64,000 nucleotides of DNA, from positions 1,345,310-1,409,309 of the forward strand of contig OZ024666.1 of assembly GCA_964016415.1 (NCBI GenBank). Reading direction: 5' to 3'. The notes beneath the pieces were generated by a model. The model did not search any database. It saw only the letters and a program-made list of their open reading frames with translations, and was not told where the DNA came from. The position numbers and the translations under genes were made by a program. This DNA is from Erwinia sp. GTDB lineage: Bacteria; Pseudomonadota; Gammaproteobacteria; Enterobacterales; Enterobacteriaceae. Of this stretch, positions 10,543 to 19,646 are shown piece after piece (within the stretch, counting starts at the first letter, position 1; every line of letters begins with the position of its first letter).

Positions 10543-11922
10543 GTGACTGCTTTTACTGCGTTGCCTCAACTTCCTCACAGCCAAATAGCCAACCTGCAGG
10601 CACTGGGCTTCTCCAGCATGACGCCAGTACAGGCTGCCACGTTACCTCTGATACTTCAGGGAAAAGACCTTTGTGTTCAAGCGAAAACCGGCAGTGGTAA
10701 GACGCTCGCTTTTGGACTGGGTATTATGCAGAAAATCACGGTTGAGGCGGCGCACACTCAGGCATTGGTGCTTTGCCCGACCCGCGAACTGGCTGATCAG
10801 GTCAGTAAATTTTTACGGCAATTGGCACGTTTCGCTGCCAACATAAAAATAGTCACCCTGTGTGGCGGGCAGCCAGTTGCTGCGCAGCGTGACTCTTTGT
10901 TACAGCCGCCCCACATAATCGTCGGAACACCCGGGCGCATTCGTGACCATCTTGAACGAGGGACATTGCACGTTGGGCAGTGTCACACGCTGGTACTGGA
11001 TGAAGCGGATCGTATGCTGGAGATGGGTTTCCGCGATGAAATTGACCTCATTATCCGTAAATTTCCCGGTAAAAGACAAAACTTATCGTTTTCAGCTACC
11101 TGGCCTGCAGGGATGGCACAGATAACGGCGCATCTCCTGCCTGAAGCAGAACATATTACCGTTAATGACGTTTCTGAGCTGCCAGCGATTAAGCAGACAT
11201 TTTATGATGTGGCCGCACAGGATAAAGCGCAATTACTGATGAAGATCATCAGTGATAAACAGCCAACTGCAGTGATGGTGTTTTGTAACACTCGCCGTGA
11301 GTGCGATCAACTCTGTCAGGAACTGATATCCCGACAAATGGACGCTCTGGCTTTACATGGCGACTTAGAACAGCGTGAACGTGATCAGGTGCTGATCTGT
11401 TTTGCCCAGGGCAGTTGCCGGATTCTGGTCGCCACCGATGTTGCAGCACGGGGGCTCGATATTAACAGTGTTGACCTGGTCATCAATTACCAACTGGCAT
11501 TCGATCCTGAAGTACATATTCACCGTATTGGCCGAACGGCCAGGGCGGGTACACAGGGTGAAGCAGTGTCGCTGGTATCACAGGATGAAGTGCCGCGTGC
11601 GTTAGCGCTGGAAGAGATGCAGCAAAAAAATCTTGAGTGGTGTGACAGCACATCATGGCGTCAGGTGCAGATTAAACCCCTGCCAGCAACCAAAAGTACT
11701 TTGCAGATTGAAGGAGGGCGCAAAGCAAAAACTCGCCCTGGTGATATTCTCGGTGCGTTAACGCAGGACGCAGGTCTGCTGGCAACAGATATTGGTAAGA
11801 TAGAGAGTGGCGCGACTTGTTCCTGGGTGGCCATTGAACGCGACAGTACCCGTGCACTGAGAGGCATGCGGCAACTGAAAATCAAAGGGAAAAACTGCCG
11901 TATACAGCTTATCAGCCGCTGA
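10543..11922 (+). CDS. dbpA: ATP-dependent RNA helicase DbpA
   Basis: DEAD-box helicase acting in 50S subunit assembly, activated by 23S rRNA helix 92. It is 459 residues (E. coli 457). Motifs in order: Q motif MTPVQAATLPLIL, Walker A QAKTGSGKT, PTRELA, VLDEADRMLEMGF (DEAD), SAT, and HRIGRTARAG (motif VI). The last ~75 residues form the DbpA RNA-binding domain (RPGDILGALTQDAGLLATDIG through the end). It uses a GTG start with AGAAAGAGTA upstream. It stands alone between ttcA and a convergent small gene. Confidence 0.97.
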   Translation: MTAFTALPQLPHSQIANLQALGFSSMTPVQAATLPLILQGKDLCVQAKTGSGKTLAFGLGIMQKITVEAAHTQALVLCPTRELADQVSKFLRQLARFAANIKIVTLCGGQPVAAQRDSLLQPPHIIVGTPGRIRDHLERGTLHVGQCHTLVLDEADRMLEMGFRDEIDLIIRKFPGKRQNLSFSATWPAGMAQITAHLLPEAEHITVNDVSELPAIKQTFYDVAAQDKAQLLMKIISDKQPTAVMVFCNTRRECDQLCQELISRQMDALALHGDLEQRERDQVLICFAQGSCRILVATDVAARGLDINSVDLVINYQLAFDPEVHIHRIGRTARAGTQGEAVSLVSQDEVPRALALEEMQQKNLEWCDSTSWRQVQIKPLPATKSTLQIEGGRKAKTRPGDILGALTQDAGLLATDIGKIESGATCSWVAIERDSTRALRGMRQLKIKGKNCRIQLISR

Positions 11923-11941
11923 ACAAGATAGTCATGTTCGT

Positions 11942-11977
11942 CAGGTGCGGCTGAGAAATAATGAGTTGCCGCACCTG
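11942..11977. terminator. Hairpin between convergent dbpA and the ABM gene
   Basis: CAGGTGCGGC and GCCGCACCTG form a perfect 10-bp stem with a 16-nt loop in the short convergent gap. No T-tract follows, so intrinsic termination is only plausible. Confidence 0.45.
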
Positions 11978-11987
11978 CGCACATCGA

Positions 11988-12275
11988 TCAGATTTGTGTA
12001 ATTTCGGGTGGAGAGGCTAGCAAGGGAGTCGCTTCTTCAAGTAAGGTTTTGACGTGGGGTTGTTGATTATGCAGTGCGACAGCCTCAGTATCTTTCCAGC
12101 CTTCGTGAAACAGGAATATCCCGGCATTTTCTACGCTGCGATAAAGATCATAATGTAAACATCCAGCTTCGGCGCGTGAAGGTGCCACGCACTTTTCCAG
12201 TACCTGATAAAGGGCATCACCTTTACCGGCAATTGCCGTCATCTTCGCGACGATCAACACAGATGACTGACTCAT
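11988..12275 (-). CDS. Antibiotic biosynthesis monooxygenase (ABM) domain protein
   Basis: Small dimeric alpha/beta-barrel protein of the ABM superfamily, which includes quinol monooxygenases such as YgiN. The substrate is unknown. It is 95 residues. The fold signature is visible as LIVAKMTAIAGKGDALYQVL, then AGCLHYDLYRSVENAGIFLF, EGWKDTEAVALHNQQPHVK and a hydrophobic tail. It reads towards dbpA and away from the cupin/CMD cluster, so membership in that cluster is not certain. The about 220 bp between its start and the cupin stop hold no convincing gene. Confidence 0.75.
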   Translation of the reverse strand: MSQSSVLIVAKMTAIAGKGDALYQVLEKCVAPSRAEAGCLHYDLYRSVENAGIFLFHEGWKDTEAVALHNQQPHVKTLLEEATPLLASPPEITQI

Positions 12276-12495
12276 TACTCCTCCGGATTCTGTTGAGCGG
12301 GATATTACAAATGAGGATGCTACCTTTCAACGCACTCTTCTTTACATAATCATAGAGACAAAAGAGACAAAGAGAAAGGGTGAACCTCAGGAGCAGATGA
12401 CAACAGCCCCCCGGGACGTCTTATCCTTTGGTGCTTACCCGTCAGATCCAGACTGTGAAAAATACAGGAATCAGCTTTTCCCGACGCCGAATTAC

Positions 12496-12966
12496 TCAAT
12501 GCGGATATTCGCTGTCACTGACTTTTTCCAGCCAGGTTACTGTTTTACCTTCTAAAAACTCGGCTATTGCTATATGGGTCATCGCTTCACTGTTTAAGGC
12601 ACCATGCCAGTGTTTTACATTTGGCGGGATCCACACCGTGTCACCTTTTGTCATTCTCTGTGCAGGATGTCCCCATTCCTGAACCCAGCCGGAACCTGAT
12701 GTGACGAGTAACGTCTGTCCCAGTGGATGTGAATGCCATGCCGAACGGGCTCCAGCGTGAAAGGTGACAATTCCCCCTGCTGTTCGCGCAGGAGACTGAC
12801 GCTGAAAACGAGAGTCAACGGTGACTGAACCGGTAAAGTTTTCAGGGGTTCCTTGCGTCACTGGTTGTGATCCTGCATGGGTTATGGTGACGTTACTCTC
12901 AGGTGAAGTGGTGGCTTGAGCACCAGCTAAACAAAATAGTGTAAGGGTGGTAGTAACTATCTTCAT
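12496..12966 (-). CDS. Exported cupin-domain protein
   Basis: Predicted periplasmic single-domain cupin of about 156 residues. ATG 12966 is chosen because it starts a signal peptide (MKIVTTTLTLFCLAGAQA). The upstream in-frame extension would overlap the preceding gene. The metal-site motifs are recognisable: HSHPLGQTLLVTSGSGWVQ (cupin motif 1, two His and a Gln) and PPNVKHWHGA (motif 2). Proteins of this type are often listed as carboxymuconolactone-decarboxylase-associated cupins. It lies 22 bp downstream of a CMD-family gene on the same strand, so the two probably form an operon of exported partner proteins. The reaction is unknown. Confidence 0.8.
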   Translation of the reverse strand: MKIVTTTLTLFCLAGAQATTSPESNVTITHAGSQPVTQGTPENFTGSVTVDSRFQRQSPARTAGGIVTFHAGARSAWHSHPLGQTLLVTSGSGWVQEWGHPAQRMTKGDTVWIPPNVKHWHGALNSEAMTHIAIAEFLEGKTVTWLEKVSDSEYPH

Positions 12967-12988
12967 GCATTCATCCCCGTGAATTAAA

Positions 12989-13429
12989 TTATCTGTTTTT
13001 CTGCTCGCTACTGCCGGATTCTTTAAAAACCTCTTTGGCAATGCCTACTGCGCTCACTGCGGTTGGCCAGCCTGAGTAAAAGGCTAACTGAGTAATCGTT
13101 TTGATTATTTCCTGCTGCGTTACACCATTTTTCAGGGCAAGCCGGATATGGGAACGTAGTTGATCAGGACGATCCATTGCAATCAGGGCACTGACGGTTA
13201 CCAGGCTACGATCACGTTTAGATAACTGCGGCCTTTCCCATATGTCGCCATACAGTACGTCATCGGTAAGTTGTGCCATTTTGGGGGCCACATCACCCAT
13301 AAGTTGCTGTGCCCGTGACGTCGGTACGTTCTTTTGTGCAGGTGTTCCTTCCGCTCGTACCGCCGTGAGTAAGGTAGCCGCGAGAACAACAGCCATAGTT
13401 AACAAGGGGAAAGCATTTACAATTTTCAT
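12989..13429 (-). CDS. Exported carboxymuconolactone decarboxylase family protein
   Basis: Member of the CMD/AhpD-like alpha-helical family, 146 residues, with an N-terminal signal peptide (MKIVNAFPLLTMAVVLAATL then AVRAEG). The CMD core is visible as LSKRDRSLVTVSALIAM and IRLALKNGVTQQEIIKTITQ. The CxxC redox pair of AhpD-type members is absent, so a peroxidase role is unlikely. It is the first gene of a two-gene unit with the exported cupin. A region with palindromic operator-like repeats lies upstream, and an alpha/beta hydrolase is encoded divergently. Confidence 0.82.
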   Translation of the reverse strand: MKIVNAFPLLTMAVVLAATLLTAVRAEGTPAQKNVPTSRAQQLMGDVAPKMAQLTDDVLYGDIWERPQLSKRDRSLVTVSALIAMDRPDQLRSHIRLALKNGVTQQEIIKTITQLAFYSGWPTAVSAVGIAKEVFKESGSSEQKNR

Positions 13430-13781
13430 TCAGACACCATCTGTGAATTTTATTAAAATAAGGAGTAATATTTTAATTTGTCGCCCATGTCAGCATGCTG
13501 ACATCTAACTGACATTATTGTCAGTTTATTTCCATTCATACTTAACTAGTCGATAAAAAATCATTAATGATTATATCCTTAGCGAGATTTTATAATTCCT
13601 GGTTTTTTATTTGGTTGTGTAGTTTCTGACGCCTGCTCAAAAATGACAAAAATGTTATTTATTTGTCAGGTTAGTGACAGGCTATGGTTTGTATCATTTC
13701 CCATACCGTTATTTCAGCTAAAACAGTATTCATTGGCTGGAGAAGAAAATAAGACAATTACTCAATTGAGGAATTTAATCA
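13430..13781. other. Divergent intergenic control region with three inverted repeats
   Basis: This AT-rich 352-bp gap between the CMD gene and the divergent hydrolase holds no credible gene. It contains three TGTCA/TGACA inverted repeats (13488-13503, 13509-13524, 13664-13679) and a good ribosome binding site GAGGAA at 13768-13773 serving the hydrolase. It presumably contains both promoters. Confidence 0.6.
13488..13524. promoter_or_regulatory. Tandem palindromic operator-like sites
   Basis: TGTCAGCATGCTGACA (13488-13503) is a perfect 16-bp palindrome. Five bases further is CTGACATTATTGTCAG (13509-13524), built of the same half-sites in opposite order. A third related site, TGTCA-N6-TGACA, is at 13664-13679. 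Four TGTCAG half-sites within 37 bp in a divergent promoter region suggest binding of a dimeric regulator, possibly the LysR protein encoded at 14876. Confidence 0.5.
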
Positions 13782-14837
13782 ATAAAACTGACCTCCTACA
13801 AAACGACATTGTTAGCAGCACTGATCACTATTTCGTCTGGTGTATCGATGGCTGCAGATTATAAACTTAACCCGTTTACTCTGACCTACGAAGGGGCCAT
13901 CACAGAGAATGTGAAGGGCAAAGTAAATATTCATCCTGTGACTTATATGCAGAATAATATCCGGATTGCCGCGAATATTTATACTCCGGCAGATTATGAT
14001 CCGAGCAAAAAATATCCGGCAGTGGCAGTTGCACATCCTGATGGGGGGGTGAAAGAACAAACTTCAGGTTTGTATGCCCAGCGTCTTGCTGAACAGGGTT
14101 ATATCACCATCGTTGCTGATGCTTCTTACCAGGGAGCCAGTGGTGGTGAGCCGAGGAATGTCGATAAACCTGCGAATCGCATTGAGACCATCCGGGGCAT
14201 GGCGGATTATATTGCGCAATATCCCGGTGTCGACAGTAGTCGTATCGGTCTGTTAGGGATCTGTGGCGGCGGTGGGTATTCCCTGTTTGCTGCTGAAACT
14301 GACAAGCGTTTTAAAGCCGTTGCCACGCTGAGTATGTTCAACTCAGGTCGGGTGCGACGCAATGGCTTTGAAGACTCGCAACTTACCACTATTCAGGCGC
14401 GCCTGAAACAAGCATCAGACGCGCGTGCACAGGAAGTGGCTGACGGTAAGGTGACTTATATTGGTGATGTTAAACTGACAGATGAGCAGATCGCAAAACT
14501 GCCATTTGAGATGTATCGCGAAGGATATGAGTATTATTCTAAAACAAATGCCCATCCCGGTTCAGATCCCAAATACACCATGAGCAGTTTGCTTGATTTA
14601 ATGAGCTGGGACGCCACGAACAATCTGGAACTGCTTAATCAGCCATTATTGATGATGGCTGGTAGTAAGGCTGATTCTTTGTATATGACTGAGGACGCAT
14701 TCAATAAAGCAGTAAATGCCCAGGACAAAGAGTTGTATATCATTCCCGGTGCAACACATATCCAGACATACTGGAAACAACCTTATGTTGATCAGGCAGT
14801 CAACAAACTGACTCAGTTTTACGGCAAAGAACTCTAA
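13782..14837 (+). CDS. Exported alpha/beta hydrolase with an apparent ATA start
   Basis: Dienelactone-hydrolase-like alpha/beta hydrolase of about 350 residues. The nucleophile elbow is GICGGGGY, with cysteine where serine is usual if the G-x-N-x-G position is read as GICGG. The acid/His end is the GATHIQTYW region. The N-terminus reads as a signal peptide only if translation starts at ATA 13782 (then KLTSYKTTLLAALITISSG, cleaved after VSMAA). GAGGAA stands eight bases before that ATA, perfect spacing. CTG 13788 and TTG 13809 are the nearest canonical alternatives and lack well-placed signals. Either ATG mutated to ATA or a rare start is used. It is divergent from the CMD/cupin pair. Substrate unknown. 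Confidence 0.72.
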   Translation: MKLTSYKTTLLAALITISSGVSMAADYKLNPFTLTYEGAITENVKGKVNIHPVTYMQNNIRIAANIYTPADYDPSKKYPAVAVAHPDGGVKEQTSGLYAQRLAEQGYITIVADASYQGASGGEPRNVDKPANRIETIRGMADYIAQYPGVDSSRIGLLGICGGGGYSLFAAETDKRFKAVATLSMFNSGRVRRNGFEDSQLTTIQARLKQASDARAQEVADGKVTYIGDVKLTDEQIAKLPFEMYREGYEYYSKTNAHPGSDPKYTMSSLLDLMSWDATNNLELLNQPLLMMAGSKADSLYMTEDAFNKAVNAQDKELYIIPGATHIQTYWKQPYVDQAVNKLTQFYGKEL

Positions 14838-14875
14838 TACCAAGGACAGGCAGTTCCCCTGATTATAACGGATCG

Positions 14876-15778
14876 TTAAATCTGTTTCTTCCCCCAGCTC
14901 CTGACTGCATCGCAAAACGCTTTGAGGGCGGGGGGAGATATGCGATTAGCGGGATAGTAGAGACACATGCGGCTTGAACGTGGACTCCATTCTGCCAGTA
15001 ACTGAATTAAACTCCCGTTGTCAATGTGCTCCTGGATCAGGTAATCAGGCACCCAGGCAATGCCTATATTCGCCAGTGCCGCATCGACCATTAAATTGGT
15101 GTTTCCCAGTGTCATCTGGCCCTGAACATTGAGTGTTGTTCTTTGTGTGTGCTTTTCAAAATCCCAATGATAGAGCGCTCCGCTAACAAAACGAAAGCGT
15201 ATGCACTGATGCTTTTTCAGATCTTCAGGTGATTCGGGCCAGCCATTTTTTGCAAGATATTCGGGTGAGGCAACAGCGGCAAAACGCACTTCCTTGCCAA
15301 ACGGAATCGCAATCATGTCGAGAGGAACGTCTTCAAGCATTCGGATGCCGGCGTTAAATCCGTCTGAAACGATATCGACATAGCGAGTATCTATCACAAA
15401 CTCAACGTGGATATCCGGATATGACTTGAGGAATTCAGGGAGCAGGTGGCGGATTAATGGCCGGGCTCCGGACTCTGCAGCGCTGATTCTGATAGTGCCT
15501 GAGGGTTTGTCACGAGCGGATTTCAGTTCGTCAATGATCTGTTCCAGGTCACTTATCGCAGGTTCTGCACGGCGGAACAATACTTCACCGGCATCCGTCA
15601 ACGCCACCGAACGTGTTGTTCTGGTAAACAACTGTACACCGATACGTGCTTCGAGTTTTCGTATGGAATGACTCAACGCCGAGGTTGACACCCCCAGTTC
15701 GCGTGCGGCCATACTAAAGTTAAGCTTTTCTGCCACAATAAAAAATACGCTCAGTTCAGGTAATGCTATTCGTGGCAT
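14876..15778 (-). CDS. LysR-family transcriptional regulator
   Basis: A 300-residue LysR-type regulator. The N-terminal winged helix-turn-helix is clear: FFIVAEKLNFSMAARELGVS followed by TSALSHSIRKLEARIGVQLF. The effector domain begins near GTIRISAAESGARPLI and ends with a conserved C-terminal LysR tail. The ATG at 15778 is the family position. It is convergent with the hydrolase and divergent from the SDR gene at 16008, which it probably controls. The effector is not predictable. Confidence 0.9.
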   Translation of the reverse strand: MPRIALPELSVFFIVAEKLNFSMAARELGVSTSALSHSIRKLEARIGVQLFTRTTRSVALTDAGEVLFRRAEPAISDLEQIIDELKSARDKPSGTIRISAAESGARPLIRHLLPEFLKSYPDIHVEFVIDTRYVDIVSDGFNAGIRMLEDVPLDMIAIPFGKEVRFAAVASPEYLAKNGWPESPEDLKKHQCIRFRFVSGALYHWDFEKHTQRTTLNVQGQMTLGNTNLMVDAALANIGIAWVPDYLIQEHIDNGSLIQLLAEWSPRSSRMCLYYPANRISPPALKAFCDAVRSWGKKQI

Positions 15779-16007
15779 CGCTTAACCTTAATCAGTGAGG
15801 GTTGATTAGCCAAAGGATCATCTCATTATTGAAAATAATTCAACATACCATCAATGATATCAGTGATTGTTTATTAATTTTAATTAAGTATGATAAGTAT
15901 TCATTTGTAACAACACAGAAGTAGTTCGGTAGTTCAGTGCGACATCTCACAGCTTTGTATAAGCGCGGGTTGCCAACCGTCAGTCAATATCTCATCAGGA
16001 GTTTGTT

Positions 16008-16748
16008 ATGTCTGAAAATATCAAAAATAAAGTCGTCGTTATCGTCGGGGCAAGCAGTGGTCTGGGTGAGGCACTGGCGCGGCGTCTGGCAAAAGATGGG
16101 GCGCTGCTGATGTTAGGTGCTCGCAGAGTGGATCGCCTGGAAAAGATTGTGGCAGACCTGGGATTACCAACAGACGCGTTCCTGCAGACAGATGTCACAG
16201 ACCCTGCACAGGTACAGGCTTTGGTCGATAAGGCTGTCGGGTTGTATGGGCGTATTGATGTCATTGTGAATAATGCAGGCCTGATGCCGCACTCACTGCT
16301 GGAGCGTCGTCAGCTCAATGACTGGAATGCGATGATTGATATTAACCTGCGCGGTGTTCTGCATGGCATCGCTGCGGCACTGCCCTATATGCAGGAGCAG
16401 AAAAGCGGACATATCATTAATACGTCTTCTGTGGCGGGTCACAAAGTGCGTGCCGGAAGTGCCGTGTATGCAGCAACTAAAACCGCGGTCAGAGTGATTT
16501 CAGAGGGCCTGCGTCAGGAAGTCAAACCCTATAACATCAGAACAACCATTATTTCACCAGGCGCCGTGCAGAGTGAGTTGGTTGACAGTATCACCGATGC
16601 CGATGTCGCAAAAGGTACCCGTGATTATTATAACAATTTTGCAATCTCTGCTGAGTCGTTTGCCAACGTTGTCGCTTTCGCAATAAGCCAACCCGAAGAG
16701 GTAGATATTAACGAAATTCTTTTCCGTCCAACTAAACAGGAAGGATAA
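16008..16748 (+). CDS. Short-chain dehydrogenase/reductase (SDR)
   Basis: Classical SDR oxidoreductase of 246 residues using NAD(P)H. The nucleotide-binding motif is VGASSGLG (residues 13-20), with NNAGLM, catalytic Ser in NTSSVAGH and YxxxK in [24 protein letters not shown] is the usual post-catalytic loop. ATCAGGAGTTTGTT before the ATG is a strong ribosome binding site. It is divergent from the LysR gene across 229 bp, a classic LysR target arrangement. YdfG-like specificity is possible but not established. Confidence 0.9.
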   Translation: MSENIKNKVVVIVGASSGLGEALARRLAKDGALLMLGARRVDRLEKIVADLGLPTDAFLQTDVTDPAQVQALVDKAVGLYGRIDVIVNNAGLMPHSLLERRQLNDWNAMIDINLRGVLHGIAAALPYMQEQKSGHIINTSSVAGHKVRAGSAVYAATKTAVRVISEGLRQEVKPYNIRTTIISPGAVQSELVDSITDADVAKGTRDYYNNFAISAESFANVVAFAISQPEEVDINEILFRPTKQEG

Positions 16749-16826
16749 TAGTGATTATCGAGTTCGATTATTTCATACACGACAAAGGTTAAGCGTCGTC
16801 TTAGATAAATCGAGCCGCTTACACAG

Positions 16827-17144
16827 ATGAAAGAGCTCTTTTACTTCTATTTCAATCAAGTGAATGAGCTCTGTCTGGAAAACGAAACATATTCTACGCT
16901 AAGCCTTTTTTCGCAGCCGATTTCGGGAAGGGCTGACGGGTTCTTACGGAAAATGGCCATGCAGGTACTTTCAACAGTGGTTGAATTTGAGCGCGTTTTT
17001 TTGCCAGCGCATATAAACTCGGCATTGTGTTGGTAAAGCAGCCGAAAACGGTTTGGTCAACCTTCAGCACTAAGTGAAAAACAGTCAACTGAACTGACTG
17101 CGTTCGTCAGATTATCAATCAGAGAAGTAAATCTGCACTCATAG
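16827..17144 (+). pseudogene. Decayed serine recombinase (resolvase/invertase) remnant
   Basis: The frame from about 16900 reads GRADGFLRKMAMQVLSTVVE then FERVFLPAHINSAL, a stop (TAA 17034), then in the same frame SSRKRFGQPSALSEKQ. These match the C-terminal part of resolvase/invertase recombinases (a TADGKL-type segment, AEFER, then GKRFGRPSALS). The catalytic N-terminal serine region is not recognisable, and the helix-turn-helix tail decays towards the stop at 17142. It is a dead mobile-element fragment filling the 450-bp gap after the SDR gene. The true 5' limit is uncertain. Confidence 0.6.
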
Positions 17145-17195
17145 ACAGTGCCGCCAGCCAATGGACAGCGGTAAAGCGATCAGGCATAAAAATCA

Positions 17196-18072
17196 TCAGG
17201 AAAACTTACGGGAAGCCACAATACACAGGATGACACCAAAAGTAATAAACACCGTGAGGGGGCTTACGGCCTCATGTAATAGTGTGGCTGACAGACATAG
17301 TCCGAAGAAAGGTTGAAGAAGTTGTAGCTGTCCGACAGCAGCAATTCCGCCGGTTGCAAGTCCCTTGTACCAGAAAATAAAACCAATCAGCATACTGAAC
17401 AGGGAGACATAACCCAACGCTATCCATGATAGATATTCCGACTCAGGTAAATGTGGCAGGCATTGTTATAAATGACGCAATCAGCATAAATGGCAGAGAG
17501 AGGATCAACGACCAACTGATCACCTGCCATCCTCCCAGGACGCGGGTTAGCTTCGCGCCTTCGGCATAGCCCAGACCGCAAGCCACCACCGCTGCAAGCA
17601 TAAGAAGATCACCTGTTGCGGAGACTGCCGCGCTATGTGAAAGTGCAAATCCCATAACAAGCAGACTACCAAACACAGAAAAAATCCAGAATGCGATTCG
17701 GGGTCGTTCACCACCCCGCAGAACGCCAAAAATCGCGGTAGTCAGCGGCAGAAGCCCCAGGAAAACGATTGAGTGGGCAGAGGTCACATGTTGTAACGCC
17801 ATAGCTGTCAGCAACGGAAAACCGATTATGACACCTAAGGACACGATAATGAGTGGTACGATATGCGAGGCTTGCGGACGTTTTTCACGAAAGCCATAAA
17901 TCAGCATAATAGCCAATACACCGGCAACAGACGCCCTCAGAAACGTCAGAAAAAAGGGATCCATATCAAGTACAGCTACGCGAGTAGCTGGTAATGAACC
18001 ACTAAAAATGATGACCCCCAGCAGTCCGTTGATCCATCCTGAAACTGGGCTTTGATTTGTTTTATCTATCAT
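17196..18072 (-). pseudogene. EamA/DMT-family transporter, frameshifted
   Basis: Drug/metabolite (amino acid) exporter with ten expected membrane helices. The N-terminal 209 residues from ATG 18072 (MIDKTNQSPVSGWINGLLGV) run in one frame to a TGA at 17443. The last two helices continue in another frame as LPESEYLSWIALGYVSLFSM through LCIVASRKFS. A single-base indel around 17443-17460 explains the break. It is divergent from a MocR-like regulator gene that also carries a nonsense mutation, a pairing common for EamA exporters controlled by MocR proteins. Confidence 0.85.
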
Positions 18073-18188
18073 TGTATTCACCACTGCAACCTTACTTATT
18101 TTTTGTCATCCGCAGGCTTGAGCCTCTGTGAAGCAGATGGTACGCTTAATAATTTAATACAATCAAATTATTGTCATGGATACATTTG

Positions 18189-19523
18189 ATGAAAGCTCGC
18201 TATAAACCCATCGTGGATAGGTTCGCGGAAATGATCCGCAGCGGAGAGATCCCTTCCGGTACACGTTTGCCGACACACAGAGCACTCTCAACACAGGAAC
18301 ACATCTCCCTGGTTACAGCCACTCGGGTCTACAGCGAACTCGAAGCGATGGGGCTGGTGAGTGGAGAAACCGGAAGGGGGACATTTGTCAGGGAAATTTC
18401 GTTGCCCCACGGCCATGGGATTGACCAGCATGCCGTGGCCGCAGATGTACTTGATTTGAATTTTAACTACCCATCGCTGCCAGGGCAGGGGGAGTTATTA
18501 CGTGAAGCTCTGCGACAGGTAGCGGCTTCAGCAGATATTGAATCCCATCTGCGTCACCAGCCTCATGCTGGCAGAATAACTGAACGGGAGATTATCGCGG
18601 CTCACCTTGCAGTCGCGGGGTTTCAGCCTGATGCAGAAAATGTGGTGATAGTAAACGGTGCGCAGCACGGACTGACCATCACCCTAATGGGCATACTACA
18701 TCCGGGGGATGTAGTGGCCGTTGATGCACTGACCTATCACGGTTTTAAAGTACTGTCTGAATTGTACCATCTTGAACTTATCGCAATCCCTGCTCTGAAC
18801 GATGCCCCGGATTTGGTCGCGCTGGAAGAGTTATGCCGAAAAAGGCACGTCAGGGCACTCTATACCATGCCTACATTGCATAATCCCCTCGGCTGGGTAC
18901 TCAATCACCGTCAGCGCAAACAAATAGCCTGTATTGCCAGAAATTATGATCTTCTCGTTATCGAAGACACCGCTTATAGCTATTTAATCCGATGACCACC
19001 TCCTCCTGTTGCAAGTTATGCACCGGAACGAACCGTATTTATCACGGGGTTCTCAAAAAACGTGGCAACGGGTCTTAGAGTCGGGGCTGTAGTCTGCCCC
19101 GCATCGTATCGACCTGCACTGGAAAGAGCAGTCAGAGCGACCACATGGAATACGCCTTCAGTGATGACAACTCTGGTCTGTAACTGGATTCAGGATGGCA
19201 CGATTGCCAGTTTAGAAACACTGAAACGGCGGGATGCTCGCCGACGTCAGGCGATATTGAGATCCGCACTGGGAAATATTCCCTGTATCACACATCCGGA
19301 CTCATATTTTGCCTGGATTCCTCTGTCTGATGATGCAAGAGCTGACAGGGTCGCCAGGGCATTGATGGACTGCAATATTTCCGTCTCAACCGCAGAGCCT
19401 TTCTGTACTTCACTCGTGGTGCCTCAGGCACTGCGGCTTGCGCTTGGGTCAATTGCAATTGAGAACTTACATCGAGTGTTGCTTATCGTTCGTGAAGCCG
19501 TCGAGTTCGAACAATCCCGTTAA
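18189..19523 (+). pseudogene. MocR-family (GntR-aminotransferase) regulator with in-frame TGA
   Basis: A GntR winged-helix N-terminus (RFAEMIRSGEIPSGTRLPTH, then LVTATRVYSELEAMGLVSGE) is fused to a fold-type I aminotransferase-like domain that binds PLP. The frame runs from ATG 18189 to 18995, where TGA interrupts YLIR*PPPPVASYAPERTVF. The same frame continues without shift to 19523 and includes the PLP-lysine region ITGFSKNVATGLRVG. One substitution therefore separates the DNA-binding half from the PLP lysine. It is divergent from the EamA exporter, its likely target. Confidence 0.85.
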
Positions 19524-19609
19524 CCAGACCTTTTCAGGTAAGTCTTGCCCCGATCCGTTTTTGTCATTTCAGTGTTTTGCAGTCTCTTGTTTCTTTGAAT
19601 TAGTTACTG

Positions 19610-19635
19610 TATTGTTATGTTATAACATATCAATA
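19610..19635 (+). promoter_or_regulatory. Zur-box-like palindrome
   Basis: A 26-bp palindrome, perfect except for one position pair, with the core TTATGTTATAACATA. It closely resembles the gamma-proteobacterial Zur consensus GATATGTTATAACATATC. It lies 11 bp upstream of the ATG of the metal-chelate ABC ATPase, where a repressor would block transcription or initiation. No Zur gene is in the window, so the regulator is inferred from the motif alone. Confidence 0.7.
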
Positions 19636-19646
19636 AAAGGCAAAAT

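Noticed and set aside
12408..12565. Short plus-strand frame with an integrase-like string VLSFGAYPS
   Set aside because: The match to the N-terminal domain of phage integrases covers only nine residues, the rest overlaps the cupin gene in antisense, and no att-like repeat is nearby.
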